Source of the DNA: Saprospiraceae bacterium | GTDB taxonomy: Bacteria > Bacteroidota > Bacteroidia > Chitinophagales > Saprospiraceae | Assembly: GCA_020629715.1 (NCBI GenBank) | Contig: JAHDCU010000002.1 | Coordinates: 310,001-374,000 of the forward strand | DNA length: 64,000 nucleotides | Reading direction: 5' to 3' | Shown here: positions 49,451 through 58,998 of the stretch, piece by piece | Layout of the letters: each line of letters starts with the position of its first letter | How positions within the stretch are numbered: the first letter of the stretch is position 1 | The notes under the pieces: generated by a model | Seen by the model: the letters and a program-made list of their open reading frames with translations, nothing else | Databases searched by the model: none | What the model was told of the DNA's origin: nothing | Position numbers and translations under genes: made by a program

Positions 49451-52240
49451 ATGGATCAAATCTCATACGTCGGTGAACACCTGATCTGGGGTAAACTCGG
49501 TCATGCTGCCATTCTTTTAGGGTTTTGTACTGCTTTATTCTCATTTCTGGCCTATACTTTTAAAGTCAATTCTGGAAAAGATTCCTGGCTAAAGCTAGGT
49601 CGTATTGGCTTCGGATTACATGCAGCATCTATTTTTGCTTTGATATTCATTTTGATGTATATCATGGTCAACAAGTACTATGAATATGCTTACGTATACG
49701 AGCATGTCTCAGATAATCTTCCCATGGAATATATCCTTTCCGCATTTTGGGAAGGGCAAGAAGGGAGCTTTATACTATGGATGTTTTGGCATATTATCCT
49801 TGGTTTGATTTTGATTTGGAAAGCTGGTAGCAAATGGGAAGCACCTGTCATGGCGATCATGGCGCTGGTGGCTCTTACGCTCAATAGTATGATACTTGGG
49901 ATCTACATGGAGATCGGAGATTTTGTATACAAGTTTGGACTCAATCCACTGTTACTCCTTAGAGATACTATGGAGGCACCCATATTTGGTAAAGCGGATT
50001 ATGTGAGCCTACTACAAGGTACTGGTCTCAATCCTTTATTGCAGAACTACTGGAACGTCATACATCCACCGACTCTATTTTTAGGGTATACTTCCACGGT
50101 AGTACCCTTTGCTTATGCGATTGCTGGACTTTGGACAAAGGATCATAAAGCATGGTTGACTCCAGCATTAAAATGGGGATTATTCTCAGCAGGAATATTT
50201 GGGACAGGTATCTTGATGGGTAGTGCATGGGCATACGAAGCTTTATCTTTTGGTGGATACTGGGCATGGGACCCTGTAGAGAACACGAGTTTCGTACCAT
50301 GGATAACAGTAGTTGCTGGACTACATGCCAATCTGATTGCCCGTAATACTGGACATTCCATTAAATCAACATACTTTTTATACATCATCAGCTTCGTACT
50401 CGTAGCGAATAGTTCTTTCATGACTAAAAGTGGTGTTTTGGGAGATACCTCTGTACATACATTTACGAGTATGGGATTGGAGTGGCAATTGGCTGCAATG
50501 GTAATTGGATCACTTCTACTTGGACTGGTATTTATGATCATACGTAATAAGAGTATACCTGTGATCAAAAGAGAGGAATCTAGTTACTCCAGAGAGTTTT
50601 GGATGTTTATTGGATCACTAGTGCTACTATTTTCAGCGACATTGATTACAGCAAGTACATCTTTGCCGGTATTCAATAGTATGATGACTTTCTTCGATGA
50701 AAACTATATAGGAAAAGTCATCGATGACCCAATACCCCACTACAATAAATATCAAATTTGGATTTCCATCATGGTGTCTATTCTATCTGGTGTTACCTTA
50801 TTTTTCAGATATAAAGACGAAGCCAATAATCGAGTGATCAAAGCATTGAAGAGGTTTGGAATATCTGCTTTTCTGGCACTCATATTCACCTATCTGTTTA
50901 CGCTGTGGCAAGGTTTACATAGCTGGCAGTATTATCTGCTGTGCTGGTCTAGTTTCGTGGGTGCATTTATGAGCTTGGACTACATGATTTTTATTGCAAA
51001 AGGAAATCTGAAAGTTGCTTCTTCCGCGATATCACATTTCGGATTTTCGGTCATGATCATCGGTATACTGGCCAGCGGACTCAACTCTTATCATATCAGT
51101 AACAATCCTTTCGTATTCAAAGAAATCTTAAATAAGGATGATCTCGGTAAATATATCCTGATCTATAAAGATGAACCCATGTTCATGAATGGGTACTTTG
51201 CCACATACACGGGTGATACTTTAGTCGGAAATACGAAGACTTTTTTCATCAACATGAAGAAAGTAAACGAACAGAACGAAACTACGGAGGAGTTCACTCT
51301 GACACCATCTATAATCTATAATAAAGAGTATTCAGAAGTCAAAGCCTATAACCCTGATTCAGAGCATTACTTCCATAAGGATATATTCACCAATATTATC
51401 TTACCTAAATATCAAGAATCTATCAAGGAAAAAGAGATGATGGAAGATAGTCTTAATTTCGTGCAATATGATGTATTTGCTGGGGATACAATTCAGACTA
51501 AATACTCAACAGTGATTGTTGGAGATTACAGCTTAGATAGGGCTAAGGTGATGGATATCAATCCCAAAGATGAGCTAGTGGTTTCTGTGCCGCTTACGTT
51601 TATAAGTGAAAGTAGAGACACCACTATTGAAGTGAATCCAGGATTGTCATTAGATGAAGAATTGATATTCAACTATCCTCAAAAGATAGAACGCTTAAAT
51701 ACGATTGCAAAGATTGACGAATCCTTTTTTGAACAAGTATTTACTTCAGAAAAAGATTTAGAATACACTACCATCACGATCAAACAAGGCGATCAATTTA
51801 AGATTGGTGATATTGAATTTAGGCTGAATGGTTTTGACCAAAACATCGATAATCCTAACTATGAAAAGCAAGATAAAGACTTAGCGGTTGCAGCTAGTGT
51901 TAGCTATAACTTGAATGGGGAGGTAAAACAAATGCGACCACTATACATTTTGAGAGGGAATCGACCTTTTAGCATCAAAGCATATGAAGAAGAGCTAGGT
52001 ATACATCTGCGCTTAGCAAATATTAATCCTAAGACGGATCAATTTACGTTGAAATATGCCATGGATGATCGCGACAATATTCAGATCCCTGTAGTCATAG
52101 CAGAGGAGGTTCCACGTACGGATCTATTGATATTTGAGGCTAGAGTATTCCCAGGTATCAACTTATTTTGGGCGGGAAGTATTATTATGGTATTAGGATT
52201 CTTCATAGCTCTGTATAGGCGTATGATGATGAAAAGCTAA
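49451..52240 (+). CDS. ccmF: Cytochrome c biogenesis heme lyase CcmF/CcsA type
   Basis: 929 residues with more than ten membrane helices. The tryptophan-rich WWD-type motif GGYWAWDPVENTSFVPWI (about residue 280) binds heme for attachment to apocytochrome c. The C-terminal half is a long periplasmic region with beta-rich sequence (about residues 560-890), longer than in E. coli CcmF. It forms an operon with ccmE. The other Ccm components are not in the window. Confidence 0.92.
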   Translation: MDQISYVGEHLIWGKLGHAAILLGFCTALFSFLAYTFKVNSGKDSWLKLGRIGFGLHAASIFALIFILMYIMVNKYYEYAYVYEHVSDNLPMEYILSAFWEGQEGSFILWMFWHIILGLILIWKAGSKWEAPVMAIMALVALTLNSMILGIYMEIGDFVYKFGLNPLLLLRDTMEAPIFGKADYVSLLQGTGLNPLLQNYWNVIHPPTLFLGYTSTVVPFAYAIAGLWTKDHKAWLTPALKWGLFSAGIFGTGILMGSAWAYEALSFGGYWAWDPVENTSFVPWITVVAGLHANLIARNTGHSIKSTYFLYIISFVLVANSSFMTKSGVLGDTSVHTFTSMGLEWQLAAMVIGSLLLGLVFMIIRNKSIPVIKREESSYSREFWMFIGSLVLLFSATLITASTSLPVFNSMMTFFDENYIGKVIDDPIPHYNKYQIWISIMVSILSGVTLFFRYKDEANNRVIKALKRFGISAFLALIFTYLFTLWQGLHSWQYYLLCWSSFVGAFMSLDYMIFIAKGNLKVASSAISHFGFSVMIIGILASGLNSYHISNNPFVFKEILNKDDLGKYILIYKDEPMFMNGYFATYTGDTLVGNTKTFFINMKKVNEQNETTEEFTLTPSIIYNKEYSEVKAYNPDSEHYFHKDIFTNIILPKYQESIKEKEMMEDSLNFVQYDVFAGDTIQTKYSTVIVGDYSLDRAKVMDINPKDELVVSVPLTFISESRDTTIEVNPGLSLDEELIFNYPQKIERLNTIAKIDESFFEQVFTSEKDLEYTTITIKQGDQFKIGDIEFRLNGFDQNIDNPNYEKQDKDLAVAASVSYNLNGEVKQMRPLYILRGNRPFSIKAYEEELGIHLRLANINPKTDQFTLKYAMDDRDNIQIPVVIAEEVPRTDLLIFEARVFPGINLFWAGSIIMVLGFFIALYRRMMMKS

Positions 52241-52299
52241 ATTTTGTCGTCATATCAATAAATAATATGCTATATTATCGTTAACTACTTGAAAATAAT

Positions 52300-52533
52300 A
52301 TGACGACGTTAACACTTAAAAAATCATTAATCAAAAAGTTGGATTCCGTAACTGATCCTAAAGTTTTAGAACAACTGCATTTATTGATGGACATGGAAAG
52401 TGCAGAACAACTCAAAATAAATCTCAGTCAAGAGCAAGTAAATATGCTTAAGGAAGCTAAGTACTCCGCTCGACGAAACCCTATATCAAATAAAGAAGTA
52501 TTCAAAAAAACTAAGCTTTGGATAGAACAGTAG
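52300..52533 (+). CDS. Antitoxin of a ParE/RelE-type toxin-antitoxin pair
   Basis: 77 residues, short and helical, with two amphipathic stretches and a C-terminal KEVFKKTKLWIEQ typical of small antitoxins encoded upstream of ParE-like toxins. The toxin start codon lies inside its last codons (overlap 16 bp), a usual sign of coupled translation. It is probably an autorepressor, by family analogy. Confidence 0.7.
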   Translation: MTTLTLKKSLIKKLDSVTDPKVLEQLHLLMDMESAEQLKINLSQEQVNMLKEAKYSARRNPISNKEVFKKTKLWIEQ

Positions 52534-52829
52534 TCTGGTCCATCGAAGCTGAAAAAGATCTTAATGATATCTTGGATTTTTACTACAACACCGTACAAGC
52601 TAAATCCTATGCACAAAAATTAAATAGGATTTTCGAAAAAGAAATAATGCAAATTAAATCTTTCCCAAAAATCGGAATTGCAACTAACGTCGACGGAATC
52701 AGAGTAAAGTTTGTAGGTTATTATTCTCTGATATATGAAATCACTGCGAAAATCATCTACGTATTAAGAATTTGGGATAATCGACAGAACCCACTAGCAC
52801 TGGAGTATCGTTCTAAAAATAAATCATGA
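52518..52829 (+). CDS. ParE/RelE-family toxin
   Basis: 103 residues from a TTG start. WSIEAEKDLNDILDFYYN and the C-terminal YYSLIYEITAKIIYVLRIWDNRQNP are the pattern of the ParE/RelE superfamily (ribosome-dependent RNase or gyrase inhibitor). The stop overlaps the next gene's start by 4 bp. This embeds the toxin in the transcript leading to the DUF2520 gene. Confidence 0.85.
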   Translation: MDRTVVWSIEAEKDLNDILDFYYNTVQAKSYAQKLNRIFEKEIMQIKSFPKIGIATNVDGIRVKFVGYYSLIYEITAKIIYVLRIWDNRQNPLALEYRSKNKS

Positions 52830-53602
52830 AAATCGTCAGTATAGGTAGTGGAAATGTGGCTTGGCATTTTATCAAAAGGCTTGCGGAGCGAGGTCATGAT
52901 GTACTACAGGTATATAGTAGATCCATGCATAATGCAAGGCAGTTGTCACAAGAGGTTGAAAGTATGGCCATAGGCTCTTTCGAGGATATTGATTTGAGTG
53001 CAGATGTCTATCTTATTTGTCTATCTGATACTGCTACAGCTGACTTATGGAAATTTTGGAAACCTGACTTACAAGAAGATCAATTAATTGCCCATAGCTC
53101 CGGTATTCATGCGGTAGATATCCAATCTAAAGTTCATACCCAATGTGGTTATATTTATCCGTTCTTGTCTTTAACAAAAGGAATAGAAACAACCACAGAA
53201 ATCCCTATTGTCGTTAATGGATCTACAGAGTATGCACAATCAAAATTGTTTTCGCTTGCTAAGGATATAAGCCCAACCACAACGGTCATCAATGATGATC
53301 AAAAAAAGCAACTCCATATAACTGGGGTAATTGCTAATAATTTTGTCAATCACTTATGGCACCAAGCGGAACTCATCCTAGATGAGCAAAAACTGGATAA
53401 AGCATTGATCCTACCTCTGCTAGAAAGTATGATAAGAAAATTTAAGGAGCATAAGGCGATAGATATCCAGACTGGCCCGGCAAGACGAAACGATCAAGAA
53501 ACGATCGAAGAACATCTTAATCTAATTGAGGATAAAGAATTGAAAGAAATCTATACCCAAATCACTAACAGTATAATTAAGACCTACCATGAGAATAGTT
53601 GA
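52826..53602 (+). CDS. DUF2520 Rossmann-fold protein
   Basis: 258 residues. The N-terminal dinucleotide motif IVSIGSGNVAWHFIKRLAER and the segment HSSGIHAVD lead into a C-terminal DUF2520 domain (HLWHQAELILDEQKLDK). It resembles NADP-linked F420 oxidoreductases; the reaction is unknown. It overlaps the toxin gene by 4 bp and the next gene by 14 bp. Confidence 0.82.
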   Translation: MKIVSIGSGNVAWHFIKRLAERGHDVLQVYSRSMHNARQLSQEVESMAIGSFEDIDLSADVYLICLSDTATADLWKFWKPDLQEDQLIAHSSGIHAVDIQSKVHTQCGYIYPFLSLTKGIETTTEIPIVVNGSTEYAQSKLFSLAKDISPTTTVINDDQKKQLHITGVIANNFVNHLWHQAELILDEQKLDKALILPLLESMIRKFKEHKAIDIQTGPARRNDQETIEEHLNLIEDKELKEIYTQITNSIIKTYHENS

Positions 53603-53858
53603 CTATATCCAGCATCCGAGAATGAAAATCACCATTTTTCAATACGAGGGTAAATACTCCGTCAAAATGGAAGCAAGCACTTTGGAATTCAACCTCAAGT
53701 TTAGAGAAGGTGACGTTGATGATTTGGATGAGTTGAAAAAACTAGTGGAACAAGATATTGTCGCGAAGATTGACGAGAGCTTCAAAGCAGTATCTACATC
53801 ACTGCTTCACCATGCTCAGGATAAAATGGAAGATGAGGAGTTTGAACCGATAATTTAA
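53589..53858 (+). CDS. Small hypothetical gene following DUF2520
   Basis: 89 residues, mostly charged, no signal peptide; the sequence FQYEGKYSVKMEASTLEF suggests a small beta-alpha fold. It overlaps the DUF2520 gene by 14 bp and so is probably a real co-translated gene. No family recognised. Confidence 0.65.
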   Translation: MRIVDYIQHPRMKITIFQYEGKYSVKMEASTLEFNLKFREGDVDDLDELKKLVEQDIVAKIDESFKAVSTSLLHHAQDKMEDEEFEPII

Positions 53859-54016
53859 TGATTAGATATTATTGATTAATTATTAAGCTATAACTGTCAT
53901 TCGAGATTTTTATACTCTTGTGATAAGTTGTCAAAGTTTTATAGCATTCTAGAAGATCCAATACTTTGGCTCTGAGTACAATAAATACGTTCGTAGATTT
54001 CAATCAACAATAATCA

Positions 54017-54634
54017 TTACTTAGAAAGTTTCTGCCTAATCCCTGCTGTTAATAGTTCTAAGGCTGATGTATACGATTGATTATTGTTGATCACGATATC
54101 CGCTTTGGTTTTATACGGTAGAATAAATTGCTCGTACGTCGGCATTACATGATGTTGATATCGATATAAGACATCATCGATTGGATAGTTCCGTTCATTT
54201 TGATCACGTTGGATTCTTCTGATAATCTTGAGATTATCTTCTGCATGGATAAAGATTTTGAGGTCTAGGTTTTGATATAACTTGGCATCATTAAAGATGA
54301 AAATACCCTCTAATACAATGATCGGCGCAGGATGAAAAGTCTTGGTGCTTGCCACTGCTTTTTCATTATTGTAGGTATATTCTTGCCTACTTACAGATTG
54401 ACCACTGATGATCTTTTTGAGATCTTCATATAACTCATCGGTATTGATGGATTCTGGTAAATCAAAATTTCGAATTCCATTATCATCTACTCGTTGCAAT
54501 TCTCTTGGAAAGTAATAATCGTCCTGAGAAATGATACACATCTCTTCTTTTGTAAAATTCGATCTAAGATCCCTGATAAAAGATGTTTTCCCCGATCCTG
54601 AACCTCCTGTAATTCCAATAATGTAGTGCTCCAT
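54017..54634 (-). CDS. udk: Uridine kinase
   Basis: 205 residues. Walker A GGSGSGKTS (about 9-17), the SQDDYY segment and the RRIQRD loop are uridine kinase hallmarks. It phosphorylates uridine or cytidine. It is divergent from the nucleoside transporter gene 80 bp away, an arrangement suited to nucleoside salvage. Confidence 0.92.
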   Translation of the reverse strand: MEHYIIGITGGSGSGKTSFIRDLRSNFTKEEMCIISQDDYYFPRELQRVDDNGIRNFDLPESINTDELYEDLKKIISGQSVSRQEYTYNNEKAVASTKTFHPAPIIVLEGIFIFNDAKLYQNLDLKIFIHAEDNLKIIRRIQRDQNERNYPIDDVLYRYQHHVMPTYEQFILPYKTKADIVINNNQSYTSALELLTAGIRQKLSK

Positions 54635-54714
54635 AATTTGATCTCAAGATACATCATGAGCATGAATAAATAAAAAATCACTAATTTCCATTTTGATAAA
54701 ACGAAACCGACTTC

Positions 54715-56037
54715 ATGGAGCTAGTCAATGATATTTTACGCGGATTTTTAGGAATAGCAGTGATGCTAGGCATATGTTACCTACTCAGTAGCAATCGAAA
54801 AGGGATCAATTGGCGACTAGTCGGTGGCGGAGTTTTACTCCAATTCATATTAGCTATTTTAATCTTAAAAGTTCCGTTCGTATATGGATTTTTTCAAGCC
54901 ATAGCCGATGGTTTTGTGGCCTTACTATCATATGCTGAAGCTGGTGCCGTTTTCATTTTCGGATCATGGCCCGATGAAGCATGGATCCAAGCTATGGACT
55001 TTTCTAATGGTGAAAAAATTCTGTACAAAACTGGGTTTCTATTTGCGTTTAAAGTACTGCCAACCATCGTGTTTTTTGCAGCATTTTCAGCAGCACTCTA
55101 CTACTTAGGAATACTCCAGAAAGTGATTTATGTATTCGCTAAAATCATGAGTAAGTTCATGACTTTATCCGGTGCAGAATGCCTCGCAGCCGCTGCCAAT
55201 GTATTTGTAGGTCAAACGGAAGCACCACTCGTGGTAAAGCCATATCTCGAAAAGATGACTAAGTCTGAGATCATGTGTTTGATGACAGGAGGTATGGCTA
55301 CCATCGCGGGAGGCGTCTTTGCATTATTTGTTTCTTTACTCGGTGATGAATATGCTATACACTTTTTGACAGCATCAATTATTAGTGCTCCTGCAGCGGT
55401 CGTAGCAGCCAAAATGCTATATCCAGAGAATAGTAAAGAAGCCATAAACACTGATATTAAAGTACCTAAGGATAAGCTGGGTAATAATCTTTTGGATGCT
55501 ATTTCTATAGGTACTACAGACGGTGTCAAACTTGCCGTCAATGTAGGAGCGATGCTGCTCGTATTCATTGCATTGATCGCTTTTGTCAATGGCGTATTAG
55601 GTTGGTTTGGGGATATAACCTCCCTAAATGAAACCATTGCTGATGCTACTGGAGGCAGTTATGAAAGTTTGAGTCTCGAGTATATTTTAGGCATTCTCTT
55701 CGCTCCCATCGCTTGGATAATTGGTGTACCCTCTGCAGATATTACAGTAGTGGGTCAGCTCTTGGGTAAAAAAACAATTATCAATGAGGTCGTCGCATAT
55801 GTAGACTTAAGTATCCTAAACGACGGCACTGGAAAAATCAGCCAGAAGTCAGTATACATAGCAACCTATGCACTCTGCGGATTTGCTAACTTCTCATCCA
55901 TCGGAATCCAAATTGGTGGTATCAGTGCTTTAGCTCCGGGGCAACGTCAGACTCTGACACAGTTTGGTATCAAATCATTGATTGGAGGTACGATAGCTTG
56001 CTTTATTACAGGTGCTATTGCTGGTATGATTTTATAA
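54715..56037 (+). CDS. Concentrative nucleoside transporter (NupC/CNT)
   Basis: 440 residues with about ten membrane segments. Conserved regions are FVGQTEAPLVVKPYL and TGGMATIAGGVFALFV in the central core, and ALCGFANFSSIGIQIGG near the C-terminus. CNT proteins import nucleosides with Na+ or H+. Paired divergently with uridine kinase. Confidence 0.93.
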   Translation: MELVNDILRGFLGIAVMLGICYLLSSNRKGINWRLVGGGVLLQFILAILILKVPFVYGFFQAIADGFVALLSYAEAGAVFIFGSWPDEAWIQAMDFSNGEKILYKTGFLFAFKVLPTIVFFAAFSAALYYLGILQKVIYVFAKIMSKFMTLSGAECLAAAANVFVGQTEAPLVVKPYLEKMTKSEIMCLMTGGMATIAGGVFALFVSLLGDEYAIHFLTASIISAPAAVVAAKMLYPENSKEAINTDIKVPKDKLGNNLLDAISIGTTDGVKLAVNVGAMLLVFIALIAFVNGVLGWFGDITSLNETIADATGGSYESLSLEYILGILFAPIAWIIGVPSADITVVGQLLGKKTIINEVVAYVDLSILNDGTGKISQKSVYIATYALCGFANFSSIGIQIGGISALAPGQRQTLTQFGIKSLIGGTIACFITGAIAGMIL

Positions 56038-56084
56038 TCTATCATATACTCGTTTAGAGGCTTAGTACGACGTACCTTTACGAA

Positions 56085-57326
56085 GTGAAATTTGAAGATT
56101 ATCATATCGATGAAGGATTAGTCAAAGCATTGTACGAAGACAATCTTAAACGTCCTACAGATATACAGTATAAGGCGATACCTGCAATATTAAAAGGCTT
56201 GGATGTAATGGCCGTGGCTCAAACAGGTACAGGTAAAACTGCTGCTTTTGCCATCCCAATCATTCATAGACTACAGAAGTTCCGAGAAAATGCTCGTCGT
56301 CGTGATGGAGTGCAGTGTATAGTTTTGGTACCTACTCATGAGTTAGCCCAGCAGATAACCGATGTATTTCAGCAATACTCTAAATACACCGAAGTCAAAG
56401 CCATAGGCATCTACGGTGGTGTAGATCAAGATCCTCAGATAGCTAATCTCAATACTTGGATTGACATTGTCGTTGCAACTCCAGGTAGATTATTTGATCT
56501 CATAGCACAAGGGCATTTGCTCTTACACAGAGTCAATACACTCGTTTTGGACGAAGCAGATCATATGCTTGATCTTGGATTCTATAAGGATATTGAAGAT
56601 CTGACAAGAAAACTAACCCGAACACGTCAAACTCTATTTTTCTCCGCTACGATCAATAAACAGATTAAAAAACTTGCCTATTCTGTTGTAAAGAGTTCCG
56701 CTATTCATATTCGTTTTTCACCGAAAGATCCGGTAAGTAAAAATGTAAGTCATGCGGTAGCATTCATTGAGATGGAAGACAAACGTTTTTTCCTTGAGCG
56801 ATTTATCAATGAGCATCCTGAAAAGAAAATACTAGTCTTCGTTAGGACTAGAGTACGGGCCGAAAGAGTAGCCAAAGCAATGGCAAGAGTAGATATCGAA
56901 ACGATCACCATTCATCGAGATAAGACTCAAGAAGAACGCGATGAAGTCATGCAACAGTTTAGAGATGGAAGCCAGCGTATTCTTATCGCTACGGATATCA
57001 CCGCACGAGGGATTGATATCCCAAATGTTGATTATGTTGTCAATTATGATCTACCTGATAAAGCTGAAAATTACGTGCATCGCGTAGGTCGTACAGGAAG
57101 AGGAAAGGCTAAAGGACAGGCGGTAAGCTTCTGTGCTCAAGACGAACGCCTTCAACTTCGTCAGATAGAGAACTTCATTAAAAAAGATGTTGAGGTCCTA
57201 GAAATCACTAATCATGATTATTTAGAAACCAAGGTATTCAATAAAGAGGATGTAAGCGATTTAGAAGCCCTTCTTAAAGCACAAGAACAATTTGAAAAGA
57301 AGCGTAAAAAGAAAAAAAAGAGATAG
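56085..57326 (+). CDS. DEAD-box RNA helicase
   Basis: 413 residues from a GTG start. Motifs: Q motif around PTDIQYKAIPAIL, I AQTGTGKT, Ia PTHELAQQ, II DEAD (LVLDEADHML), III SAT, V ATDITARGID, VI HRVGRTGRG. A short C-terminal basic tail (KKRKKKKKR) follows. It belongs to the RhlE/DbpA type of ATP-dependent RNA helicase and could work in ribosome assembly or cold adaptation. Confidence 0.93.
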   Translation: MKFEDYHIDEGLVKALYEDNLKRPTDIQYKAIPAILKGLDVMAVAQTGTGKTAAFAIPIIHRLQKFRENARRRDGVQCIVLVPTHELAQQITDVFQQYSKYTEVKAIGIYGGVDQDPQIANLNTWIDIVVATPGRLFDLIAQGHLLLHRVNTLVLDEADHMLDLGFYKDIEDLTRKLTRTRQTLFFSATINKQIKKLAYSVVKSSAIHIRFSPKDPVSKNVSHAVAFIEMEDKRFFLERFINEHPEKKILVFVRTRVRAERVAKAMARVDIETITIHRDKTQEERDEVMQQFRDGSQRILIATDITARGIDIPNVDYVVNYDLPDKAENYVHRVGRTGRGKAKGQAVSFCAQDERLQLRQIENFIKKDVEVLEITNHDYLETKVFNKEDVSDLEALLKAQEQFEKKRKKKKKR

Positions 57327-57443
57327 TATCGTTATCATTTGGCCTGGTTCCTATTCAAGCTATTCATTTGAAATCATCTTTTTGATCTTTAGCAAAACAA
57401 TACCATATCATAAATCCTTGTATGCTGTATAAAAGCATCTTGA

Positions 57444-58919
57444 ATGTCAGATACAAAGATAACTACCTTAGGAGTACTCAAAAAATCGGGCTACCAATCC
57501 AAAACTATTAAAGAAGAGCTCAGAGCTAATCTTATACAAAAACTTCAAAATAAAGAAGAAGTCTTTCCAGGAATTATCGGTTTTGATGATACTGTGATCC
57601 CAGACTTACAAAGAGCAATATTGAGTAGGCATAATATGCTTTTACTCGGGCTTCGCGGTCAAGCGAAAACGAGAATAGCTAGACTATTGACTCATCTCTT
57701 GGATGATCATATCCCTTATATAACGGGTTCAGAAATACATGATGACCCATTAAATCCTATTTCAAAATTTGGTATCGATACCGTAGCTGATAAAGGTGAT
57801 AGCACTCCCATCAGCTGGCTTTCTAGAGAGGAACGTTATGTTGAAAAACTAGCTACCCCAGATGTAAGTGTTGCAGATCTGATAGGTGATGTTGACCCTA
57901 TAAAAGCTGCATCACTAAAACTCCCCTATTCTGATCAGCGAGTGATTCACTTTGGTCTAGTACCGCGGTCACATCGATGTATATTTGTCATCAACGAGCT
58001 TCCTGATTTACAAGCTAGGATACAGGTTTCTTTATTCAATATGCTCCAAGAAGGTGATCTGCAGATTAGAGGATTTCAGATGAGACTACCTTTGGATATT
58101 CAGTTTGTATTCACTGCCAATCCTGAGGATTACACCAATAGAGGTAGTATCGTTACTCCTTTGAAGGATCGTATCGAAAGTCAAATTCTGACCCACTATC
58201 CTAAAACGATTGCCATTGCAAAATCCATAACGCAACAAGAAGCTCAGCTCACCGAGTCACAAAGACAATCAGTACATGTACCTGAAATTCTTAAAGATCT
58301 CCTAGAAAATGTAGCTTTCCATGCACGTGAAAGTGAATATATTGACGAAAAAAGTGGTGTAAGCGCAAGACTTAGCATATCTGCTTATGAAAACCTAGTA
58401 AGTACTGCAGAGCGCCGTATGCATATCAATGGTGATGATCATACTACTGCACGGATCACTGACTTTTGGGGAGTGATACCTTCTATTACAGGAAAAGTAG
58501 AATTGGTTTACGAAGGAGAACAGGAAGGCCCTTACATGGTAGCTATAAAACTTTTGAACAAAGCCTTGAAGGATCTCTTCCAAGATCACTTTGTCAATCC
58601 AGGACAATATGATGATAGTAAGGACAAAGATCCTTATGGAGTAGTCAAAATGTGGTTTAGTGCAGGTAATAAACTCGACTTACTCAATGACTACTCTAAT
58701 CAACAATATCACGATGCGCTTGCTAATGTGGCTGGTCTGGATGAACTGGTAGATATACTGCAAATCGAACATGAAGAACGAAACGTATATAAAGAATTAG
58801 TACTTAACGGTCTCTGCGTATTAGAAGTGCTATCTAAGGATATACTTGAGACTTCTCAAAGTTTTAGCGATCCATTTTCTGATATGATGGGTGATCTGGG
58901 GGATTTAGGTTTGGCATAA
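57444..58919 (+). CDS. ChlI/MoxR-like AAA ATPase
   Basis: 491 residues. A Walker A-like GLRGQAKT (about 69-76) and the hairpin region PDVSVADLIGDVDPIKAA are of the magnesium-chelatase subunit I kind. The Walker B position reads CIFVINELPDL, with Asn where Asp is usual. It is longer than ChlI. In Bacteroidota such proteins are usually called magnesium chelatase-like; they often work with VWA partners, none adjacent here. Function unknown. Confidence 0.85.
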   Translation: MSDTKITTLGVLKKSGYQSKTIKEELRANLIQKLQNKEEVFPGIIGFDDTVIPDLQRAILSRHNMLLLGLRGQAKTRIARLLTHLLDDHIPYITGSEIHDDPLNPISKFGIDTVADKGDSTPISWLSREERYVEKLATPDVSVADLIGDVDPIKAASLKLPYSDQRVIHFGLVPRSHRCIFVINELPDLQARIQVSLFNMLQEGDLQIRGFQMRLPLDIQFVFTANPEDYTNRGSIVTPLKDRIESQILTHYPKTIAIAKSITQQEAQLTESQRQSVHVPEILKDLLENVAFHARESEYIDEKSGVSARLSISAYENLVSTAERRMHINGDDHTTARITDFWGVIPSITGKVELVYEGEQEGPYMVAIKLLNKALKDLFQDHFVNPGQYDDSKDKDPYGVVKMWFSAGNKLDLLNDYSNQQYHDALANVAGLDELVDILQIEHEERNVYKELVLNGLCVLEVLSKDILETSQSFSDPFSDMMGDLGDLGLA

Positions 58920-58955
58920 GTCATTTAATGGCGCAACAGATCGACTTATAAATCA

Positions 58956-58963
58956 TATATTTG
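58956..58963 (+). promoter_or_regulatory. Putative -7 box for lpdA
   Basis: TATATTTG followed by C matches TAnnTTTG; predicted start near 58968 and a leader of about 30 bases to the ATG at 58999. Confidence 0.5.
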
Positions 58964-58998
58964 CGCTATCATTAACTAACCGTTTTTAATTGAATAAT

